From: JASJAR01 sp038530285 | GTDB lineage: Bacteria > Pseudomonadota > Alphaproteobacteria > Rhodobacterales > Rhodobacteraceae | Assembly (NCBI GenBank): GCA_038530285.1 | Contig: JBCBCY010000005.1 | Coordinates: 62,001-126,000, forward strand | Reading direction: 5' to 3' | DNA: 64,000 nt | Shown: piece after piece, positions 58,838 through 64,000 of the stretch | How the letters are laid out: each line of letters opens with the position of its first letter | How positions within the stretch are numbered: position 1 is the stretch's first letter | Translations under genes and position numbers: made by a program | The notes under the pieces: model-generated | Told to the model about the DNA's origin: nothing | The model's input: only the letters and a program-made list of their open reading frames with translations | The model's database searches: none

Positions 58838-59620
58838 ATGAAAATCGCGACCTTCAACATCAACGGGATCAAAGCGCGCGCCGCCGCCCTGGGCGATTGG
58901 CTGGACGAGGCGCAGCCCGATGTGGCGGTCCTGCAAGAGATCAAATCGGTGGATGAGGCCTTTCCCCGCGCCCTGATCGAAGACCGGGGCTATAACCTGG
59001 AAACCCACGGCCAGAAGTCGTTCAACGGGGTGGCGATCTTGTCGAAATACCCGCTGGAGGATGTCACGCGCGGCCTTCCGGGGGATGAGACGGACGAGCA
59101 AGCCCGCTGGATCGAAGCGACCGTGGTGGGCGACACACAAGCGGTGCGCGTTTGCGGGCTGTATCTGCCCAACGGCAACCCCTGTCCGGGGCCGAAATAC
59201 GATTACAAGCTGGCCTGGATGGCCCGGCTTGAAGCGCGTGCGCGCGCCCTTCTGGCCGATGAGGTTCCAGCCGTGATTGCGGGCGATTACAACGTGATCC
59301 CGCAGGACGAAGACGCCGCCCGCCCCGAGGTCTGGCAGGACGATGCCCTTGCCCGGCCCGAGACGCGCGCGGCCTTCAGGCGGCTTTTGAACCTTGGCCT
59401 GACAGAAGCGTTTCGGGCGCGCAACGCGGCATCGGGGCAATATTCGTTCTGGGATTATCAGGCGGGTGCGTGGAACCGGAACGACGGTATTCGCATCGAT
59501 CACTTGCTGTTGACGCCCGAGGCGGCGGATTTGCTGCGCGATTGCCAGATCGACCGGGATGTGCGGGGCCGCGAAAAACCATCTGACCATGTGCCGGTCT
59601 GGATCGATCTGGCCGCCTGA
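58838..59620 (+). CDS. xthA: Exodeoxyribonuclease III
   Basis: 260 residues from the ATG at 58838. EEP-fold motifs: KIATFNINGIKARAAALGDW (Asn for metal), VLQEIKSVDEAFP (catalytic Glu), AVIAGDYNVIP (Asp/Asn), and the last His in EKPSDHVPVWIDL. It is an AP endonuclease and 3' exonuclease in base-excision repair, in keeping with AlkA elsewhere in the window. The MarR gene lies 64 bases upstream. Confidence 0.95.
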   Translation: MKIATFNINGIKARAAALGDWLDEAQPDVAVLQEIKSVDEAFPRALIEDRGYNLETHGQKSFNGVAILSKYPLEDVTRGLPGDETDEQARWIEATVVGDTQAVRVCGLYLPNGNPCPGPKYDYKLAWMARLEARARALLADEVPAVIAGDYNVIPQDEDAARPEVWQDDALARPETRAAFRRLLNLGLTEAFRARNAASGQYSFWDYQAGAWNRNDGIRIDHLLLTPEAADLLRDCQIDRDVRGREKPSDHVPVWIDLAA

Positions 59621-59734
59621 GCCTTGATTGGCCCGCCGCGGTCGCCTCTGCCCGCCTAAAATTTGCCTCAAATCCTCCACGTCGTGGCCCCGGGACCCCG
59701 TGCACTGTGCCCCGACCTGACGAGAGGACAGACC

Positions 59735-60364
59735 ATGATTATCATTTGGGGATTTCGCGGCCGCACAAAGGCGGTCGATGGGGGAGATTTTTACTGCCCC
59801 GATTGTGCAAGCCGGGCGGATTACGCCCTTCAGGAAGTGAAGCGTTGGTTCACCTTCTTTTTCATACCGATCTTTCCGATCAACAAGCTGGGCCAATACG
59901 TGGAATGCGGCGGCTGCAAGGGCACCTACAACGAACGCGTCCTGGCGATGGACCCAGAGCGCGCCCAGGCCGAGTTTGAGGCCGCCTTTTCGGTCGCGGC
60001 CAAGCGGGTCATGTTCAAAATGGCGCTGGCGGATGGCGAGATCGACCAAAGCGAGATCGACCAGATCACGCGGGCCTTTTCGAACATCGCCAAACGTGAG
60101 ATCGACCCCGGCGACATCGCGGCCGAACTGGAAGCGGCGCGGTCGGACCCTTCAAGCGTGGCCGATTACCTGCGCGCCGTGGCCCCGGGGTTGAATGACA
60201 CCGGCAAGGAATTGGTGATGCGCGCGGCCATTTCGGTTGCGAAAGCCGACGGGCATATGGACGAAACCGAGATCCAGCAGATCCACGCGCTGGTGCCCGC
60301 GCTGGACTTGCCGCGACCATATGCCAACGGGATTTTCGCCGAAGAGGGCTTGCGCCCGATCTGA
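59735..60364 (+). CDS. TerB-like protein with N-terminal zinc ribbon
   Basis: 209 residues from the ATG at 59735 (GAGAGGACA upstream). The first 70 residues are a zinc ribbon with CPDCASRADY and ECGGCKGTYN plus a hydrophobic FTFFFIPIFPI stretch; residues about 80-205 are the all-helical TerB fold (MALADGEIDQSEIDQITRAF, then SVAKADGHMDETEIQQIHAL), two similar acidic helical units. TerB domains bind metals and are linked to membrane stress or tellurite response; no ter operon is present. Function unproven. Confidence 0.8.
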   Translation: MIIIWGFRGRTKAVDGGDFYCPDCASRADYALQEVKRWFTFFFIPIFPINKLGQYVECGGCKGTYNERVLAMDPERAQAEFEAAFSVAAKRVMFKMALADGEIDQSEIDQITRAFSNIAKREIDPGDIAAELEAARSDPSSVADYLRAVAPGLNDTGKELVMRAAISVAKADGHMDETEIQQIHALVPALDLPRPYANGIFAEEGLRPI

Positions 60365-60445
60365 GGTGCCCGATGCTGGCGCGCGCTAAATCATGCCCCG
60401 TCGCCCCGCGCGGGGGGGTGTGCCGTTTTTCAAGGAGCAGATGTG

Positions 60446-60925
60446 ATGATCAGATCAGTGACCCTGGCGTTGGGGATGGCACTGGCCGCGACCCCCGCCC
60501 TGGCCCAGGACGCCGGCCGGGCCGACCGGTTGGCGGTGGCCACGGCTTACGTCGAAGCCTCCCTTCAGGATATCGATATGTCGCGGGTGATTGCGCAGAT
60601 GTACCAGCCGATCATTGATCAGGTCGAAGCCAGCGGCCAGCCTGTGACCGAGACCCAAAAAACCCAGTTGCAGGCGCTGTATGAAGCCGAATTCATGGAG
60701 CCGATGCGCAGCGTCATGCTGGCCCAGGATGAGATCATGGCCGATCTGTTCACGCTGGAAGAGATCACGGCGTTGAAAGAGTTTTACGAAACCAGCACCG
60801 GGCGCAGCGTGATGACAAAGCTGCCGGATGTGCTTGCCGCCCAGCAGCCGATGATCCTTGAGATGGTCGGCACGAAGATCCCCGCGATGCTGCCGCAGAT
60901 CCAGGCGATCCTGGCGCCGAACTAG
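60446..60925 (+). CDS. DUF2059 exported protein
   Basis: 159 residues from the ATG at 60446, with AAGGAG at 60432-60437. A signal peptide (MIRSVTLALGMALAATPALA) precedes the helical DUF2059 domain (FTLEEITALKEFYETSTGRS, then KLPDVLAAQQPM). Periplasmic, function unknown. It converges with the ChaC-like gene and overlaps its stop by four bases. Confidence 0.88.
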   Translation: MIRSVTLALGMALAATPALAQDAGRADRLAVATAYVEASLQDIDMSRVIAQMYQPIIDQVEASGQPVTETQKTQLQALYEAEFMEPMRSVMLAQDEIMADLFTLEEITALKEFYETSTGRSVMTKLPDVLAAQQPMILEMVGTKIPAMLPQIQAILAPN

Positions 60926-61638
60926 CCGCGCAGGGCGCGCGCGCGCTGGTAGAGATCGCTGAGATCAGGATCGTCGATCCCGAGAAGCGCGAACCGGTCG
61001 ACAATGGACTTGACGTAATCAAAGCTGCTGCCCAGCTCGCCCTGGCCGGTCGCGACCAAGTGGGCTTGAACGTCGGCCGGCAGGTCGGGCCGGATCTGGT
61101 CATGCGACAGGTCGGCGACAAAGGCCAAAACATCAATCGGGCCTTGCGGCGTCTGTGCGGGCAGCATTTGGGCCAGATAGCCCGGTGCAATGACCTCGCG
61201 CCCCCAAAGATACCGGGTTTCGTCCGCGACCCGTTCAGCGGGAATGAGAAAAGCCATGCCGTGACAATGATCGCCCGGTGCGAGCCCCGCGATCAGCCCC
61301 GGTGCGGCGGCACTGCCGCGCGCGCCTTTGTTGTCAAACAGGCACATCTTGCGGGCGTAGCCTTGAACCGTGGCGCGGCGCAGTTGCGCAAAATCAAGGG
61401 CCGGGTCCCAGATGAGCGAGCCATATGCGAAGACCCAAAGATCGCCGCTGTGGTCGGCCAGAAAGGCGTCGTGCAGCGCGGTGCGGGTGGCATCATCATA
61501 AAGATCTGACACATCAAAGCCCTTGTCGCGGGCAAGCTGGCGCACAAAGGCGGGAAAATCCTGCCGAAACACGGAATGCGCGAAGGGCGTGATCTGGTCG
61601 CGCAACTCGGGCACATGAATGAAGGAGTCTGGCGTCAT
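60922..61638 (-). CDS. ChaC-like gamma-glutamylcyclotransferase
   Basis: 238 residues. The N-terminal substrate loop WVFAYGSLIWDPALDF is the ChaC hallmark, followed by GYARKMCLFDNKGARGSAAA and a central acidic segment. ChaC enzymes split glutathione to 5-oxoproline and Cys-Gly. The ATG at 61638 lies just past a bidirectional hairpin. No partner genes. Confidence 0.88.
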   Translation of the reverse strand: MTPDSFIHVPELRDQITPFAHSVFRQDFPAFVRQLARDKGFDVSDLYDDATRTALHDAFLADHSGDLWVFAYGSLIWDPALDFAQLRRATVQGYARKMCLFDNKGARGSAAAPGLIAGLAPGDHCHGMAFLIPAERVADETRYLWGREVIAPGYLAQMLPAQTPQGPIDVLAFVADLSHDQIRPDLPADVQAHLVATGQGELGSSFDYVKSIVDRFALLGIDDPDLSDLYQRARALRG

Positions 61639-61675
61639 CCCGGTGGCATGACAGAGGCCGCTCCAACGGTAAAGG

Positions 61676-61698
61676 GCCCCCGCAACCGGGAGCCCTTT
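61676..61698 (-). terminator. Hairpin terminator after the lysine-rich peptide gene
   Basis: AAAGGGCCCCCG pairs with CGGGAGCCCTTT around a short loop, with one mismatch or bulge. On the minus strand it begins seven bases after the stop of the small gene at 61705-61803, and CCCTTT follows. The T run on the plus strand is stronger (CCCTTTT), so it may work both ways. Confidence 0.65.
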
Positions 61699-61704
61699 TG
61701 GCCA

Positions 61705-61803
61705 TCAGGCGGCTTTTTTCAGCGCCTTCTTGGCTTTCTTCAGTTGTGTCGCGCGCTTTTTGACGTCTTTTTTCAGCGACTTGATTTTTGCTTTTCCGGC
61801 CAT
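61705..61803 (-). CDS. 32-residue lysine-rich peptide
   Basis: An ATG at 61803 with AAAAGGAG six bases upstream opens a 32-codon frame whose product starts MAGKAKIKSLKKDVKKRATQ and goes on with KKAKKALKK to a final AA. About 14 residues are Lys or Arg and only one is acidic; the spacing suggests a single amphipathic or coiled helix, as in histone-like or ribosome-bound basic peptides. It has its own terminator. Unnamed as far as I know. Confidence 0.7.
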   Translation of the reverse strand: MAGKAKIKSLKKDVKKRATQLKKAKKALKKAA

Positions 61804-62054
61804 TTTTGGCTCCTTTTGGTCAGCCCTTCCGCTCAGCCCCGTCACGTAAGGCGCAGCACGACGCGGGCGGCCGCGAAAGGGACATCTTCAAAAGAGGGAC
61901 CGGGGGGCTGTCGTGCCCGGTCGAATGGGATGTGCCGCTGCGATGCATCTTGCGCCTTTGTTCACGTGACGCGGCCAGTCTATATGTAACACTTTTATGA
62001 TGTCTATACATAAGATAGCTATGCGCGGTACATTGCCAATCTATTCGGCGGCAT
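61804..62054. other. 251-base interval between uvrA and the lysine-rich peptide gene
   Basis: No gene. The A+T-rich patch at 61977-62028 has GTCTATATGTAA and GTCTATACATAA, two near-copies about 35 bases apart, and should contain the peptide gene's promoter on the minus strand. TTCACGTGA near 61960 contains the eight-base palindrome TCACGTGA. Confidence 0.4.
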
Positions 62055-64000
62055 TTACTCAGCGGCGACCTTCGCCCCCCCGAGCATGGGTTTCAGATAG
62101 CGGCCGGTGTGGCTTTCGGCGACCTCGGCCACCTGTTCTGGGGTGCCGGTGGCCACGATCTGCCCGCCGCCGTCGCCGCCTTCGGGACCGATATCGATGA
62201 TATGATCGGCGGTTTTCACCACATCGAGGTTGTGTTCGATCACGATGACCGAATTGCCCTGATCGACCAGCTCATGCAGGACTTCCAAAAGCTTGCGGAC
62301 GTCTTCGAAGTGCAGCCCCGTGGTGGGTTCGTCCAGAATATAAAGCGTGCGGCCCGTCGACCGTTTGGCCAGTTCTTTCGACAGTTTGACCCGCTGGGCT
62401 TCGCCGCCCGACAGGGTCGTGGCCTGCTGGCCGACCTTGATATAGCCGAGGCCCACGCGCACCAGGGCATCCATCTTTTCGCGAATGGACGGCACGGCCT
62501 TGAAAAACTCTTGGGCGTCTTCGACGGTCATATCAAGAACGTCGGCTATCGACTTGCCTTTAAAGCGAATTTCCAGCGTTTCACGGTTGTAGCGCGCGCC
62601 TTTGCAGGTTTCGCAGGTGACGTAGACATCCGGCAGAAAGTGCATTTCAATCTTGATGACACCGTCGCCCTGACACGCCTCACACCGCCCGCCCTTGACG
62701 TTGAAGGAAAACCGCCCCGGCTTGTAGCCGCGCGCCTTGGCTTCCGGCAGGCCGGCAAACCAGTCGCGGATGGGCGTGAAGGCCCCGGTGTAGGTGGCCG
62801 GATTGGACCGGGGCGTGCGTCCGATGGGCCGCTGGTCGATGTCAATCACCTTGTCGAGGTAGTCAAGCCCCTTGATGGTTTCGCAAGGGGCCGGGGTCTG
62901 GCGGGCCCCGTTCAGATGCATCGATGCGGTCTTGAACAGGGTCTCGATCGTCAGGGTCGATTTGCCGCCACCCGACACGCCGGTGACGCAGACGAATTGC
63001 CCGAGCGGAAAATCCGCGGTCACGTCTTGCAGATTGTTGCCGGTCGCCTTGACGACCTGCACGGATTTGCCTTTTCCGGGGCGGCGTTCGGCGGGCACTG
63101 AAATCTCGCGGCGCCCTGACAGATAATCCCCCGTGATCGACTTTTTGTTGGCGGTGAGTTTCGCGGGCGTGCCATGGGCGACAACCTGGCCGCCATGGAC
63201 CCCGGCCCCGGGCCCGATATCGAAGACGTAATCGGCTTCGCGGATGGCTTCTTCGTCATGTTCGACGACGATGACCGTATTGCCCTGATCGCGCAGGTTT
63301 TTCAGCGTTTCCAACAGGCGACCATTGTCGCGCTGGTGCAGCCCGATGGACGGCTCATCAAGCACATAAAGCACCCCGGTCAGCCCCGACCCGATCTGGC
63401 TGGCCAGCCGGATGCGCTGGCTTTCGCCCCCCGACAGGGTGCCCGCATTGCGCGACAACGTCAGATAATCGAGCCCGACATTGTTCAAAAACCCCAACCG
63501 TTCACGGATTTCCTTCAGGATGGGCCGCGCGATTTCGTTTTTCTGGTCGCTGAGGTCTGCCGGCACGGTTTCGCACCAGTCAAAGGCTTCGCGGATCGAC
63601 ATTTCAACGACCTGGCCCGCGTGCAACAGCCGGTCGCCCTTTTTGGTGGGCTTGCCGATTTTCACCGCCAGGGCTTCGGGGCGCAGCCGATAGCCGTTGC
63701 AGGTGCCACAGGGGCGGTTGTTCTGGTAGCGTTCGAATTCCTCGCGCACCCAGGAACTGTCGGTTTCGCGGTAGCGGCGTTCCATGTTGGGGATGACGCC
63801 TTCGAAGGCGCGGGTCACCTGATAGACGCGGCCGCCTTCATCAAAACGGAACAGGATTTCATCATCACCCGACCCGTACAGGAACACCTGCTGGATGTGG
63901 GGGGCCAGGTCTTTCCACTTGGTGTTGCGCTTGAAATCGTAGTGTTTGGCGAGGCTGGCGATGGTCTGGGTAAAGTACGGCGAGGGTTTCTTGCGCCAGG
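62055..64000 (-). CDS. uvrA: Excinuclease ABC subunit UvrA, 3' part
   Basis: Partial: 648 codons are seen and the frame stays open past 64000. It contains the second zinc module (RCEACQGDGVIKIEMHFL, then VTCETCKGARY), the first-domain signature (GTLSGGESQRIRLASQIGSG), Walker A of the second ATPase (CVTGVSGGGKSTLTIETL), its signature (QQATTLSGGEAQRVKLSKEL) and Walker B (LYILDEPTTGLHFEDVRKLL). It scans DNA for bulky lesions in nucleotide-excision repair. The start and promoter, and any LexA site, lie outside. Confidence 0.97.
   Translation of the reverse strand, partial: WRKKPSPYFTQTIASLAKHYDFKRNTKWKDLAPHIQQVFLYGSGDDEILFRFDEGGRVYQVTRAFEGVIPNMERRYRETDSSWVREEFERYQNNRPCGTCNGYRLRPEALAVKIGKPTKKGDRLLHAGQVVEMSIREAFDWCETVPADLSDQKNEIARPILKEIRERLGFLNNVGLDYLTLSRNAGTLSGGESQRIRLASQIGSGLTGVLYVLDEPSIGLHQRDNGRLLETLKNLRDQGNTVIVVEHDEEAIREADYVFDIGPGAGVHGGQVVAHGTPAKLTANKKSITGDYLSGRREISVPAERRPGKGKSVQVVKATGNNLQDVTADFPLGQFVCVTGVSGGGKSTLTIETLFKTASMHLNGARQTPAPCETIKGLDYLDKVIDIDQRPIGRTPRSNPATYTGAFTPIRDWFAGLPEAKARGYKPGRFSFNVKGGRCEACQGDGVIKIEMHFLPDVYVTCETCKGARYNRETLEIRFKGKSIADVLDMTVEDAQEFFKAVPSIREKMDALVRVGLGYIKVGQQATTLSGGEAQRVKLSKELAKRSTGRTLYILDEPTTGLHFEDVRKLLEVLHELVDQGNSVIVIEHNLDVVKTADHIIDIGPEGGDGGGQIVATGTPEQVAEVAESHTGRYLKPMLGGAKVAAE

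Noticed and set aside
58787..60049. Minus-strand 420-codon open frame opposite xthA and the TerB-like gene
   Set aside because: It spans two convincing plus-strand genes and their gap and has no recognisable domain.
1..64000. CRISPR array, rRNA operon, insertion sequence or prophage
   Set aside because: No regularly spaced repeats, no transposase or phage structural gene, and no rRNA-like sequence were seen on either strand.

Overview
The window reads as an ordinary chromosomal stretch of a high-G+C alphaproteobacterium of the Rhodobacterales, most likely a marine roseobacter-type heterotroph. The basis is gene content and order: zwf-pgl-pgi; the run dgt, argS, SPOR protein, nagZ, scpA, scpB next to an IscA-type protein and xthA; TRAP and dipeptide uptake systems; purine-ring degradation; a VPLPA-type C-terminal sorting signal; and a methionine-synthase-related C1 cluster with a RamA-like reactivator. 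No taxonomic search was possible.

Layout. 1-653 is the 3' part of a tungstate-type ABC permease. 748-2648 encodes two steps of ureide breakdown: a PuuE allantoinase fused to OHCU decarboxylase, and ureidoglycolate lyase. 2836-7649 is a TakP-like TRAP transporter (binding protein, small and large permease), an amidase and a 51-residue membrane peptide. 7765-14337 (minus) is a dipeptide/oligopeptide ABC operon (binding protein, M24 peptidase, two permeases, two ATPases). A strong hairpin terminator sits just after the binding-protein gene. 14790-17704 (minus) holds a TbpB-like lipoprotein, RlmE and a Ppx/GppA phosphatase.

17930-23570 (plus) is a C1/corrinoid cluster: a small 'virulence factor' family protein, MTHFR, methyltetrahydrofolate:corrinoid methyltransferase, an orphan membrane protein, and an ASKHA-domain iron-sulfur reactivator of corrinoid proteins. 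I read it as part of the split methionine synthase system described for this order. The homocysteine-binding and cobalamin-binding parts are not in the window.

23571-27029 is visibly poorer in G+C than its surroundings and holds three genes that look acquired: a PfkB-type kinase, a protein I cannot identify, and a divergent degenerate-pentapeptide protein with C-terminal membrane helices. This is the best candidate here for something undescribed.

27030-30317 has PPK2, a rhomboid protease, tRNA-Gly(CCC), a BtuF-like protein lacking a signal peptide, and a VPLPA-CTERM surface protein. 30684-34419 (minus) is zwf-pgl-pgi, feeding the Entner-Doudoroff and pentose phosphate routes. 34578-46179 is a mixed housekeeping region: a radical SAM protein, a renalase-like oxidoreductase, an HNH nuclease, a cobK-alkA-esterase operon, an MFS transporter, a phytoene-synthase-like protein, cimA, cysS, DUF1697 and YjbR. 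46222-60925 holds an MscS channel, typA, scpB-scpA-nagZ-SPOR, argS, dgt, an IscA-type protein, a methyltransferase divergent from a MarR regulator with two clear operators between them, xthA, a TerB-like protein and a DUF2059 protein. The window ends with a ChaC-like enzyme, a 32-residue lysine-rich peptide and the 3' part of uvrA.

Non-coding structure is rich. There are two dispersed intergenic repeat families (one with a 35-base unit identical in two places), several terminators, a palindrome pair upstream of cimA, and a possible structured RNA at about 30.5 kb. No CRISPR array, rRNA, insertion sequence or prophage was seen.
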